This document shows, piece after piece, positions 1-11,418 of a DNA stretch of 64,000 bases (its first letter is position 1; each line of letters starts with the position of its first letter). The stretch is taken from contig OZ345370.1 in assembly GCA_977006965.1 (NCBI GenBank), positions 1,550,001 through 1,614,000 of the forward strand, given 5' to 3'. Under the pieces are notes generated by a model. That model was given only the letters and a program-made list of their open reading frames with translations, had not been told where the DNA came from and made no database searches. The position numbers and the translations under genes were made by a program. The DNA is from Phymatolithon calcareum (taxonomy: Eukaryota > Rhodophyta > Florideophyceae > Hapalidiales).

Positions 1-147
1 TTCACCATCACACATCAGAGCACAGGCCGGAGTACCAAGGGCAAATTGTGAAATCACCTCGTCAGACCTTCCCACCTGCAACGTGCATGACAGTCTCGAA
101 CGTCCAATTTCATTCATTCTTTCATTTTTCCTTGTCCCCTAGTGGGG

Positions 148-480
148 CTAGCTGCGATTCGAGGGCCTAAGTTTCTTCCATTCTATCCTATCGTTAGCGA
201 GTTTGACTGCGGCTTTCACGTCTAGTCCAGGTACGTCACCAAAGATTGTTTCTGGCGCTGGTCTGACGCATTGTAGCAGCACTCGGCGGACCAGGCGCCG
301 CTCGCCCTTTCTAAGAATGTGTCCAAGCCAGTTCCATTGTAGGTCTCTGGCCCGCACTACCATGTCGGTGGTGGGTGTCCTGGCTTCGTCAGCTATTGGT
401 CTCTCCGTTATTTTCGATAGCATCTTAGCACATGTGAACTTGTGTAACAAAGTAACGTTCACATGCCGTTCACTCTATGT
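148..480 (-). mobile_element. non-LTR (LINE) reverse transcriptase remnant
   Basis: A 104-codon open stretch on the minus strand carries the tail signature of LINE-type reverse transcriptases: a WLGHILR motif followed by Arg-rich residues (GERRLVRRVLL) and a short C-terminal tail. In intact elements this block sits near the end of a polymerase of roughly 1000 residues. No palm domain, endonuclease or poly-A tail is seen here, so this is a truncated, dead copy. A 39-bp tandem repeat abuts it on the side that would be its 5' side. The family assignment rests only on the short W-GH-LR block. Confidence 0.55.
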
Positions 481-609
481 TCACCGACACTGGCGTGGAT
501 CGACACTAGTCTAATTATTCCACCGACACTGGCGTAGACAAACACTAGTCTAATTATATCACCGACACTGGCGTGGACCGACAGTAGTCTAGTTATTTCA
601 CCGACAGTG
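481..609. repeat. 39-bp tandem repeat, about 3.3 copies
   Basis: The core CACCGACACTGGCGT recurs at 482, 521 and 560, with a partial copy at 599, giving an exact 39-base period. Each unit also holds an ACTAGTCTAATTAT-like half with a few substitutions. The array directly abuts the LINE remnant. It may be a tandem-repeat 5' end of a mobile element, but that is a guess. Confidence 0.85.
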
Positions 610-1869
610 CACCACTACGGGCACACTCTCTGTAGTTAGACTACTTAAGCAAGATAGGATTCTCCAGGAGAGAGAACGAACCATGGAACTAAGCATCAAC
701 TTCAGCATGACGACCATCAACTAAAGACAGCAGCCCTTTCGAACAAAACACCATCCATTGGTTACAACTTGAGTATCTTCCGCACTGGTTCTGTCAGCTT
801 CCATGATTCACAGTCGTATAGGAGAGTTGATACAACAGAGGAGCCAAAAAGACGGAGACGTAGACCTGAGAATTTGTTGGAGAGTCCGCCGCAGTTCCAT
901 GTCGCAACGTGGAGTTTAGTGGAGAAACTTTTTGTTTCCCGAATGCCTTCTCTGCCTCCTGGACGTCCCTTTCAGGACGGGTCCCTTAGCAGCAACCGAA
1001 GGGATCCTGTGCCGCGAACGTCCAAGAGTCATAAATTCGCGCAGGAGCTCACCGCGACTTGGCTAGTTTAGTACAGGACATCCAGCACCTCGCGTTGGCT
1101 CCGGTTTCCGATGCAACTGTGTTAATTTGCCATACATCGGGTGAATTTTCGTGGTCGAGTTGAAGGAAAAGGACCAGGGAGGTTCGTCAATCCGCCAATC
1201 TTTTCAACAAGCGCCACCTTCACAGTCCATTCGGCCCTCGCGCCGGACTGGCCATTTGAGTTTCCTCGCACAAGCATGCACTACCAATAGGGAATATCAT
1301 AGCCTCTAGCTCTATCTCCTCTTCGGGATTTGGGCAAGAGCAAAACAATCGACAAAAATGAGCAGGCCACGGTTATTAGTCAGTGGGGAGGCCGCCAAAG
1401 TTTACCGAGCCAAAATCTCTTCACCACTTTTCATGTCGTAAATCAGTACCACACCTACTGCATATTTTCCAACACGTTATCACGAAACAGGCACTCCTAC
1501 TCTTGCTCTCTCACCCTCTCTAGGGTCTCAGACATCAAGGGAAACCTAAAGGATATTCTTCAGATCCACCAGCGCTTTTCTCTTTTGTTCACAAAACCGA
1601 CACAAGCCTATGGACAGAACCTGACAAACCCGGGTTATTTTCTCTCGAGTATCCTTCCGCGGATGGCTGCACTTACGAGAAAAAGGGTGGCCTGATTGTG
1701 GGCTCATCATACGGCAAGGGGGCGAGACTGCGACTCTTGCACATGGCGAAGAAGAATTGGAATCCATCCTTTACTCCTCCACAGATTGCATTCTCAATAT
1801 CGGAGGCACCATCAACGTAATTGAAGCGACGACCCTCTAATGTATAGGCGGTTCGTAGGAATACGGTCA
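610..1869. other. gene-poor interval
   Basis: No coding region could be supported. Short open frames exist on both strands but lack recognisable motifs or plausible splice-linked partners. The first 150 bases resemble an untranslated or repeat leader, without a clear terminal repeat. Confidence 0.4.
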
Positions 1870-2320
1870 TGTAGAGCCCGCCAGAGCGGCCTGTGGAACT
1901 TGAATGGGTGCTACTGATATTATTGTCTGTGCAGCCGTGGCTGAAGCGACATTTGGTGCGGCTGCAGTAGTCGGTGGAGGAATGGAGCCTGTTGTTCCCG
2001 CGATCGGAGCAACGACACGATGGTTTTGAATCGATGGCGCCGCCTCCGCACTTCCCTATGGAATTATCAGCTCGGCACTTTTAGCCAGCTCGGCCGCAGC
2101 GGCCTATCGCTGCGAAAATGATGGACGCTGGTTGCCCTTTGAGGCAAAAGAGCCAGACCCGCAAGTTGCATGGCTACTCCTTTTTTGATCATATTGACCA
2201 AAAAGTCAAAAGCCCTCTCCGAACTCGAGTGATCTGCTCCACTGGGGAAGAGTGACAATGTATCATTCTGCGTGATAGGAGTGCCACCAAGCGCATTCTG
2301 GTTGGGCATGAACACGCCCG
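1870..2320 (-). pseudogene. eroded Ala/Pro-rich coding remnant
   Basis: On the minus strand an 82-codon open stretch (2315 to 2067) runs into a neighbouring frame that continues as an Ala/Pro/Thr-rich stretch to about 1870. At least one frameshift and one in-frame stop separate the two parts. The smooth change of frame and biased composition suggest a decayed low-complexity protein, perhaps a transcription factor or an element-encoded protein. No domain is recognised and there is no intact start-to-stop model. Confidence 0.22.
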
Positions 2321-3527
2321 AGCGAACATTCCTCTTACGAGGAAAACAGTCGTGTTGTAATACGCCAGAAGTCGGCAGGATAGTTCGAGTCTAAGTGACA
2401 GAGGTTGTAGCTATTTGCGAGTTTAGTATTGCCTTCCAGTATATGAGGGGACTGATATCTTATCTGACTGTGGATACAATGTTCTTTAAAAATGGAAGTC
2501 AGGAAAATAGAGTCTACTGCGAAAGCCATTGAACATGGTGTTTGCTCTGGACACGAAATGTGTTGATCCTCAATTAATCTTTTCGTGTCCATTTTTCAGA
2601 GCCACTGTAAATAGGCAGAGTGCTGGGGCGACGCTGAAGGGCACACTGTCCATTGTGGGATTAATCATACCGAAAGTCTGGAGTGCCCCTGCTCGCCATG
2701 AAAAAAGCAGCAAACAGGTGATTCGGAGGGTATAGGAGAGGTAGCACTTCATTTTCACCAGCATCGACACTAGAAAGATTCCGTGAGCATCCTAAATGGT
2801 TTCCAATCCGAGTCATCCCTTTGAAGGACGGCAGCTGAAGATTGGCTGCGTAGAGATATTGATGTTAAGCTCCCCCAAGGTCTGCACTTTGTGCAGCTTT
2901 CAGCTGTTGTGACATCAGGTACCACTCCTCTACTGTAGCCGTAAGGATGTGGAGTTGTTCTAGGACAACTTCAATAACATGCAATAAAGAAGAAGTAGAA
3001 AGATTCTGCCTCCGCGAAGTAAGCAGCAAAAAGATCGGTAATTAGACGAGCCGCAAAAGTGCAGGACTCAAATCGAGGAGGGAATGACAAACCACGTCAG
3101 GGCCCCTTTTAATCCAAGAGAAATGTGTATCGTCGATGGCGCGGAATGTAGAAAAGCAGGAATACCAAATTTATCTTCAGGATTTTGTGCCTATATTTTC
3201 TATGGTCTATTGTTTATTCCCTATTTCTAATGAGATAAGCAGGAGAATATTGGTTTTAGAAAGAGGACGCAGATCCATGGCAACGTGCAGCGTGAAGAAA
3301 AGGGTTACTTCCTAGTGACATAAGCATAGTGTACAGTATAGTGAACTGTGAGCCGATTTTAATTGAAGAATGTACGGAATTGCAGTAATTCAAGTGAGGT
3401 GCGGACAATACGTAGAATGAGGAGTCCACTGCGATAAGTTGATGCGACTGATTTCTTCTGGTGAGAGAATGGAGCCCAGGAAATGTGTGAAATGGTAGAA
3501 TTTATTTTCTCGAAAAGGACTGCTAAT
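2321..3527. other. gene-poor interval
   Basis: AT-rich sequence with scattered short open frames and no recognisable domain or RNA gene. A TACAGTA-type motif occurs near 3335. Confidence 0.4.
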
Positions 3528-3938
3528 CTACTTTACTGTAGCGTAACATGAAGATTTTATTGTAGTGCCCGGTAACTCTTTCTTAGAGTAAATTGGCAAC
3601 TGTTGCACACTCCCGACCTTTCCTATCAGGATCCTACTCAGGGGTCTCTTCCAGTGGTCTGTAAGCTTGTCCATTGCTTCTTCTAACGCTGTCAGCTCTT
3701 CCGGTGTCCAGGTAGGCTTCAACAGGGTGTTGAGGACCAAGCGCATCCATTGTATCCTCTGAGCCCCGTGTCTTTCCACTACCAGGGTTGGGTCTCCGGG
3801 GAACCTCTCAATATACTGTAACTTTACCAGAGCATCGCCACCGTCTGGTGGCCCTTGCTTCGGAGGCAGATTTACTGTAGCAAGACAGTACTGCATAGTG
3901 CGTACAGTAATATAGATTGCGAGACAGTACAAATGCAA
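3528..3938 (-). CDS. hypothetical protein, 136 aa
   Basis: This 136-codon ORF has protein-like composition: alternating hydrophobic and charged residues, a stretch with WTPEELTALEEAMDKL that should form an amphipathic helix, and few rare residues. I do not recognise a family. It lies in a decayed, repeat-rich region and has no flanking gene with a related role, so it may be a fragment of a mobile-element protein rather than a host gene. The first Met could be any of several in the N-terminal 15 residues; the more protein-like part begins near residue 14. Confidence 0.3.
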   Translation of the reverse strand: MHLYCLAIYITVRTMQYCLATVNLPPKQGPPDGGDALVKLQYIERFPGDPTLVVERHGAQRIQWMRLVLNTLLKPTWTPEELTALEEAMDKLTDHWKRPLSRILIGKVGSVQQLPIYSKKELPGTTIKSSCYATVK

Positions 3939-6900
3939 ATTACATTCCTCGTTTGCATTCCTGATTTGATGTATCAGTTCGGTTGTAAGGTGGCATTCTG
4001 TTTCGTGGAGATCTGTCTCGGGCAGAGCAGATTAGATAAGTGGTTGAAGTATGCACTTCATTAAAATTAACCCTCAAAATGGAATGAATGAACCTACAGT
4101 ACCTTATGTTGTTATCGGACGAACTTTAAAGTAGAGTACAGCTCAGTAGTGATGTACAGAGTGACTTCGCGTTTTTGGCAACAAGATATCAAGTTTGCAC
4201 TGTCGGTGAGGTCTTGTGATTTAGTGGGCGAGTGCTACTGATAAATAGTCCAGAGGATGGTGTAGGAAAAGAGGAGATGAGATTGCCGTGCAGCTCGAAA
4301 CGGGATGAAATGACGAGGACGATGCGACAATGATTAAGCGGGCCCGCATTAGTGTCGTTATTGGCTTGGTTTGGTGCGGTGCGGAGGAATAGCCGCAAAG
4401 TTGATTAATTGCTTACATGATTTCTAAAGAGGAGCATTCTTGCTGTGTGAAATGTGGTTGAACAGCCGATCGTGGCCTTCAACAGCTGCATAACAATGAG
4501 GATGGCCAAAAATAGTCAAGGATCAACATGCTGGGCATCTGCACTAGTAGCCTTAATTTACAGAACGTAGTGCTCTTCAAGCATGGTGTATGATAGCCAG
4601 CGATGCGTTGACATGATCAGGCGGGATCAAAGTGCGGGCCAGGGATCAACGCAGATCTGCCATTGACATTCACGGAACGACGATTCAAAACGGACCAGTC
4701 TATCGGGCCAGATGGACGGTATGACAGTCAAGCGCCGTTAAAACAAGAAATTAGAGATTTCCGTCCCGTGCGAGAAGGTAAGCGGTCCTTTGGGGGTTAA
4801 ATTTACATGAGTGGTCTGCCAATCAGACATGCATGGTCCATGAAAATGACAGTAAAATAGCGGGAGAGGGCCACGTTGATCTTCAGATTGAGCCCAGCGT
4901 GTTCCCACGGGGCGGATGTAGGACAGCGCTCTGCTGTCGTGCTATAGCCGGATCATCCTATAGTATAGTACTGTATTTCCTCGCCGCATGTGATATGCGG
5001 CGCGAAAATACGATGAAGTCAATTGATGCCAAAAGAGGAATTCCGCCACAATAAAATGGTGATTTCCATGCATGTACATGTGTACTGTACGGTGCAGGTT
5101 GGCTTGTCGTGTTCAAGATCTATGCAGCTAGCTCCTTTGGCCCCGTAGTTGAGCAGAAGTTTACAAATTGGTTTGAAATTAAAATTCTGAAAAGATGTGG
5201 AGAACGTGCTTCCACTTGACATGGACGAGGAGGCTCATTCGTGCTTCCGCGGTGGAAATACCAATTCCACATGCATGTTATCATACTGTATGTATTCTTG
5301 CAAGTTGCCCCGTGTGTCCAATGGACCTGTCACGGGAATTGTCAGGAAAGGGACCGATGACGACAGGCTCAGGCGACGATGACCGTGCCTGACACGTTCA
5401 ACATGGCCATCACTATGATCCCAGCCAGATTGCGTGATTGATTTACGCGAAATTGATAACGTACAATACTGTATTGGAGTGGTCGTTCTCGACACTGATC
5501 CCAGTCAGCACAGTACAGTAGTGTACAATAATAACCCACGCCATCCCTGTAACAATATGACGGTAATGGCGTTTTATTAACGAACGAAGATCACGGCCCT
5601 ATCTTGAGGGCCGACAATGGCGTTATGTAATGACGCTTTTCTTATCGTTGCGGGCTCTTCTCGCGTCATCACGCCAATTGTGTCTGGAGAAAGCTTCCAC
5701 AGTAATCGTACTGGACCTCTGCTCGCTTGAGAAAGCTGTTACGAAATTCACATTTTTCTGTTGCACTGTACTGTACAGTAGATACTGCTTGCCACCGCGA
5801 GCAAAAGGAGATCAAGTGCTCTGGATGAATTCAAAAGGGGATATCTATCGTGATTTGTTCGGGACGAATCTTCAGTCTTATACTTGCGTCCAATATTAAA
5901 TGCCACAGTAGGCAAATACAGTAAACTATTTCGCTCATCACAGTCGTATGACTCATCAGTCACCACAGTCAGTCTCTGTTCGTTCAACTTCACTCTCATC
6001 ATCAGACTACACTGTTAATTAACATACGTACAACTGCATCAACGTCGGAACAGTGCTGTTCATGTGCAACTGACCTCTTCATGCATGGCATAATTGGGGC
6101 TACGCTCATGCCAACAGTCTCTTCGTTCAAAGGATGGCAATCGTCATTCTCACAACAGGCCAACATCAGTGTACTGTAAATGGGGCCTCAATAACAAGGC
6201 TACTGTGCTGCACTAGTCAGGTGCATGCAGCTGGTGCTACTCGTCACACTGACGGACACAACACAACATTGCAGCTTGTCAATCAACATGTGGTGGAAAG
6301 GGGCAACAACTGTACTGTAAGATGCACGGTACAGTACAGTAATGGGAGATACATCCTCCACGCATTGAACCACCCGACTCTTGTTGAGCTTGACGTGCGC
6401 GTAAATCCGACAGAAGGACCAATCCCCTTTCAGTTTCTGCCGGTCGTCATACATCATTTCTGTCCTCTTTTGCCCTCGGTCATCCTTCATTTGCAGAGTA
6501 GACCGTCGATTGTTCTCACCATCGTCATGTTACTGCTGACGGCCGTGCAGATCACGCCATCCTAATCCATCAACCTTTTTTTCTCACCCCTGCATGCAAT
6601 CTCAAACAATTTTAACTGCGTGGACCTTCATACATACATATGATGTACAAACCGCAGCTTGGCACGAAGGGTGAAATATCTCTCGCTCTTACTGACATGC
6701 AACGCCACTCCGTTCGTTCCCACGTCCGTTCCCACCTTCCTTCTTCCGTTCATTCATTCGTTCAGACCAGATGCGATCAATTCTCCACGCTGTCGAAATG
6801 GAAAACTACCCAAACGCATTGTTTCTCATCGACTTTCGCCAACCTCAACTCGACAACTGCAATTGAGAACACACTGTCCGTGGCAGTCATCACACAAGCA

Positions 6901-7544
6901 TGACGTGTACAACTTGCTGTTAAAATTAAATTTTCAACTTTTTGAATTTCTTCTTCGGTCCGCCCCGCTCGGGTCCAACTCTTCCACATCATGTCACTAG
7001 CGTCTCGTCTCAATGCCCCGTTGGAGCGTCGACTTGATTTCGAACATTTGCTGACACTGCCTGCACCACTCACCAATCACAAGTTTTATGCCCGTTCTCA
7101 ATTCTCATACGTTGCTCGAACTGTCCAATCATCGTTGTCGTACAACACAGATCCCGATCCATCGCGCAATCATTTTCGACCGCCCCGTGCCAGATCGCCC
7201 GCTGCTCCAATCTGTCCATCTGCTTCCGGCGACCTTCCACCTCCTCCCCTGCGCACCGCTCTAGAGCTCCTTCCCGCCCCTCAATTGAATTGTAGCCACC
7301 TCCAGAAGCACAGTATTGTACCAAACCATAATACTTTTAATAACGTAATAATGATCACAAGAAAGAAAGAAAATTGCTCCTGTGGAAATAAGGAGTCCAG
7401 ATTGCCCGTCTGGCGGAAACATGCGGGAGCAAACGAAGAGGAAGTTTCGAAATTATCGAGTTAGCTCTTGAATAAGCAGTGTTGGGGCATCGAGTCGAGT
7501 TAGCTCTTACAAATTAGCTCCCCAGTAAAATCAGTCAGTCCACT
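3939..7544. other. gene-poor interval rich in TACTGTA/TACAGTA motifs
   Basis: About 3.6 kb with no supported gene. It holds repeated copies of the short motif TACTGTA or its complement TACAGTA near 4965, 5085, 5285, 5465, 5510, 5765, 6170 and 6310-6340, some joined as TACTGTACAGTA palindromes. Tetranucleotide TTCA/TTCG runs occur around 6720-6765. Open frames up to 157 codons near 6990-7464 look like chance frames in a pyrimidine-rich tract, possibly the 3' flank of the downstream homeodomain gene. Confidence 0.45.
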
Positions 7545-9539
7545 TCACACAGACTCCATACTTCGCACATATCGATGTGCCTCTTGCAACGATCGAACAC
7601 GTCTGCCGTCCGGTGCCACATAGTACCCACTTGTTTTACTTCTCGAATCTGCCGTCCATCCGCTGGGAAGCCCATCCACGCCATCCTGTTCATCAGTCAG
7701 CGTCGATCTCGCCCGCTTGGTGCGCGCAGACCGTCGCCGACGTCCATCTTTAGCACCACCAGATTGACTGACCGCATTGCCTTCGCCTTCTAGTGTCGTC
7801 ACGTCACGTGGTCTCTTCCTGCGCTCAGGCATGTGCGTAACAGACAGTCCGACGCCCTTGCGTCCAATAGTCACTGGAGCCTTGGTCTTCACAACCCATT
7901 CTCCACATCCGCGCCATATCTGATACGGTCTGAGCGAGTCGCGACGGATCCAGCGTCGTTCACCATTCTCAAAGCAGACCAGATAGCCCTTACGTAACGC
8001 ATGCGTTTTCATCACGCCGACTATCCAAGCGCCATCAAGCAGAGCTTCCACAGCATCACCAGGTTCAGGACGCCAGTTACCACCACTTACATCCGAAGCG
8101 GGAGCCTCAGGACGAATACGAGACGCGACAACTTCTTCCTCCAATCGGCGATCCGCTTTTCGATCTGTAAATTTATGTTCAAACTGCACGACGTAGATCG
8201 CCTTCGCGATCGCAGGGGTTGGGGAGGCAGCTGGAGATTGCACAGTACGCGGCGAAAGATCGGCATCAGCATTTGTCTTTGTCTGTTCTTCACTCACATT
8301 ACTCTCATTGTCTTCTTCAACAGTCTCCTGATCGGTCTCAACGTCACCACTGCACTTTTTCTCAGACGGCGGCGACACTGGCGATCCTTCCTGTGGGCCA
8401 ACAGCGGTGGCAGCCAGATTGAAGCTGGGCATAACGTCTTTCTTAGATGCAGATCCAATACCGACAATAGTGCCAGGATACCACATCCGACACACACTCT
8501 TGGTCACATCAGTGTCCATGACCTCGACTTTGTCACCGATGTTATACTCCAATTGCGCGCGAATGCGTGGTGTTTGCGGCAAAATACGCGGGCGTCTAGG
8601 TGTCGAAAGTACAAATTCGCCAACTCGAGCACCACCCACAATGGTATTCTCTGGGAGTGAGAGTCTCATTGCGAAATTACTGCTGCCACCCGGCGAGCTA
8701 CTGGTAGTGCTGGAATCTCTCCGCACAGCAGTGCTGTTCGAGCCCTGTCTCGAAGCCTCCTGCATTGCCACGTTACACAATGCGGCAAGATTGCCAGTCG
8801 GTGGTGCAACTGGCGCCCGTTTCGCCATGGCCATTTCAGCCATAACAAGCGCTGCAGCGGCTCCCTCAGGATTGGCTGCTGCCATCTCGGGAAGCTTCCT
8901 GGATGCCGCGGCAAGCAATTGCGGCGCAACCATGTTGAGCGGTGGAAGCACAGGACCTTTTACAGTTTCTTTTTTCCTCTTCTGGGCGAGAGGGCCTGCC
9001 GTACGGGGATCGCTGACAGAGGCCGCAACACGGGCCGAGGCCGGGAGTTGTGGCAAATTGGCAACGGTTGTGGCAGTAGCCTTGTATTGCAATTCTCTGC
9101 GACGAGCAGCTTCTGCCTTCTCCGCCTTCTTGTGTGGCACTCGGGCTCTCCTGTTCTTGAACCAAAGTACGACGCTCTGTGTCGGCATTGCAATGCGTGC
9201 AGAGAGCGCGGCGAGTTCCGCCGGAGGTGGAGAGGGGTTCTGATCGAATAAAGCTACGAGGTCACGAAGTTGTTCTGGATTAGCACGATAGCGCTTCTGC
9301 TTCGGTTTCAACGGTGTGCCGCGCATGGGTGTGAGCATTGAACCCTGCGACAATCCGCCAGACAGTCCAGAGAGGGTTGGGAGTGGGGCGGGTGCAATGG
9401 CCTTGGCGAGGAGTTGTGGGCGTGGCGGAGGGTCGACCGAGGCGGCGGCGAGAGCGCCGAGCGACAGTGCTGCCGCGGCGGTTGCCGGGGACGGAGGGGC
9501 GGCACGGTAGGGGAGATGGTGAGGATGCTGTGACGCCAT
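7545..9539 (-). CDS. homeodomain protein with Agenet/Tudor-like and MBD-like modules
   Basis: This single-exon ORF of 664 aa carries three nuclear modules. A homeodomain lies at about residues 78-137: basic N-terminal arm, then recognition helix with VVLWFKNRRAR, which keeps the W, F, N and R positions typical of helix 3. Two Agenet/Tudor-like blocks follow at about 327-480 and 488-542, with GDKVEVMD and PGDAVEALLDGAW starts and WYPGTIVGI-type strands. The C-terminus (about 623-660) has GW, YY, PDGRRVRSLQEA and a final Y, the pattern of a methyl-CpG-binding-type fold. The likely role is a chromatin-reading DNA-binding regulator. Plant SHH1/DTF1 proteins pair a homeodomain with a Tudor-like SAWADEE domain, which is the nearest analogy, but the folds here look different. 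The linkers are low in complexity. The start is the first Met of an Ala/Pro-rich N-terminus. Confidence 0.8.
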   Translation of the reverse strand: MASQHPHHLPYRAAPPSPATAAAALSLGALAAASVDPPPRPQLLAKAIAPAPLPTLSGLSGGLSQGSMLTPMRGTPLKPKQKRYRANPEQLRDLVALFDQNPSPPPAELAALSARIAMPTQSVVLWFKNRRARVPHKKAEKAEAARRRELQYKATATTVANLPQLPASARVAASVSDPRTAGPLAQKRKKETVKGPVLPPLNMVAPQLLAAASRKLPEMAAANPEGAAAALVMAEMAMAKRAPVAPPTGNLAALCNVAMQEASRQGSNSTAVRRDSSTTSSSPGGSSNFAMRLSLPENTIVGGARVGEFVLSTPRRPRILPQTPRIRAQLEYNIGDKVEVMDTDVTKSVCRMWYPGTIVGIGSASKKDVMPSFNLAATAVGPQEGSPVSPPSEKKCSGDVETDQETVEEDNESNVSEEQTKTNADADLSPRTVQSPAASPTPAIAKAIYVVQFEHKFTDRKADRRLEEEVVASRIRPEAPASDVSGGNWRPEPGDAVEALLDGAWIVGVMKTHALRKGYLVCFENGERRWIRRDSLRPYQIWRGCGEWVVKTKAPVTIGRKGVGLSVTHMPERRKRPRDVTTLEGEGNAVSQSGGAKDGRRRRSARTKRARSTLTDEQDGVDGLPSGWTADSRSKTSGYYVAPDGRRVRSLQEAHRYVRSMESV

Positions 9540-11418
9540 GGTGAGGGTGAAGGATACAGTTGGGGTTGGGGTGGGCAGGCTCGTTGAGGAGGAAGCGTAC
9601 AGGATTTGAGGACTAAAGTTTGAGCCTACGAGTGCGACGGTGATGGTTGGATTAGGGCTTGAAAGTTGGAGTGGTTGTGTAGGGATTTGCGCACGGCGCA
9701 GTGCGGCTCAAAAGGGTGCTTCGTGATCCGGTGATAGCCAAATGGGGTGGAGATAAAAATGGGGGTGCAGCAGTGATGTAATGCCCCAGTCGGACCTTCT
9801 GGCTTACGGGGCCTTTCATGTCGGTCCTTGTGGCCCAAGTCCCGTGATGTGAGTAACGTAAATGATGCGCGCGCGGCAATTCAGCCAGGATCACGTCGGG
9901 CCTATTTTGTAATTCCAAATCCTGTGGCTCGTTCATGGAATGAAAAAAATCATGCTGTAGAAGTACGCGACATTACTAGCAATTACTGTACAATTCTCGA
10001 TTCAGCCGCTGCGGGCCGACTCAACTTGATCGACCTCCCGCTCTACTTATCGGGGCCAAGCTCTAACCGTGTGCCCCACAAACGACGGCTGAAATGACCG
10101 GCGCTCAATCCATACAGCGCCTGGCGCACGGTCCTCGGGCCGGATTTCACGGTTTTCCTAGTACTGTATGTGAGTGAATTCTCCATCCTCCAGCGTTGCA
10201 AGCAACGGATCTGGTGATGATGCTGATGATGATCAGGTACTGTATTTTGAAATGGATTTCATACGCGTGCTTGAAATTGTGCAAAGATCGCCCGTCCCTC
10301 ACACACCACATGTTCAATCAACTGCAGGCAGACTGCATGGAGGCGTATATCTGCTGCATCCATCTGTCCATCCCATCCCTCTCGTTACGTATCATAGGCG
10401 TTATGATGTACAATGGTGAATTGAAAGATACATAACGCTTACATACATACGTCTGTGTTTGTGTCGAAATCAAATTCTGTCCAATACAAAGTAAAGAAAC
10501 AATACAATTTCCCCCACAATTTCCCCTACATTATCATACACACCGCTCCGTTTAACGACATTCGTCGAATCTGTCCCTCCGCACACCCCCTTTCGTGCAA
10601 ACCACGATCATCACATGCAGCGAATGCCGCAGCAGGGCATCGCAAAGAAAACCGTATTGGGTTTCTTCTGCCCCCGTGCGAGACATCAGTGCTGTCTCGC
10701 GGATTTGCAGCTTCTAACGTAATCTTCTGCAGTGCGATTCCTGATTCTTTCGCATTCGATTCCCTTCATTCGTTCATTCATTCTCAGTTGCTCCATTCAG
10801 TTTTGCTTTAGTACATCATTGGCCTTCTCAGAAACTCTGTTTGGGCACAGGAACATATAAGGTGGGCCCATTCGCTGACGACTTTGGTGGCATTCTTGAC
10901 AGCACGACACCCCCTTCGCCAATGCAGGTGGCAGTATAATTCTGACTCTACACCTGACCGGCGAAACGTTCTCACAACTACAGTACTGCACACACACACA
11001 TCTCTTCTGTTCATTGCGAGATGCCACGGATCTGCTTTGTCTATCATCTTGCAATACTGTTCACAGCATTGGCCAGGCCTACGAATCCTCAAAACTTGAG
11101 CTCAGAAGGCAATTCTGCTCAATTGGTTGTAGTGATCTGGCCTATGAAACACCAGACAATGTGCCCTCTTGATTGCGTGTGATTACGGATCAAAGCCAAG
11201 GCATTGTACTCCTATGCAGATGACGACGGAGAAGGGAACAATGTTGATACAGTTATTCGTTCTCTTGGAAATACCTCGTTCGTAAATACCAGTACAGTAC
11301 ATATCTAGAAATAGTCAGTCTCGTTCATCATTCCAACATCCACTGATTCTACCGCCCCTATACAGAGCTACACTGCCGACCGAAATTGTTGCATAAGCCG
11401 CCGACGACAACACATGCA
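9540..11418. other. intergenic region between homeodomain and MIT-PRONE genes
   Basis: No gene is supported. The first 300 bases are the 5' flank of the homeodomain gene. TACTGTA motifs occur near 10160, 10237, 10980 and 11293, and TTCATTCATTC-type runs near 10765. Open frames here are under 120 codons and have no recognisable content. Confidence 0.4.

Noticed and set aside
610-780. Possible LTR retrotransposon leader after the tandem repeat
   Set aside because: No matching second terminal repeat, polypurine tract or gag/pol frame was found.
8001-9243. Long plus-strand frames (219 and 278 codons) opposite the homeodomain gene
   Set aside because: They lie antisense to a well-supported coding region, have no recognisable motifs, and arise from its GC-rich codon pattern.
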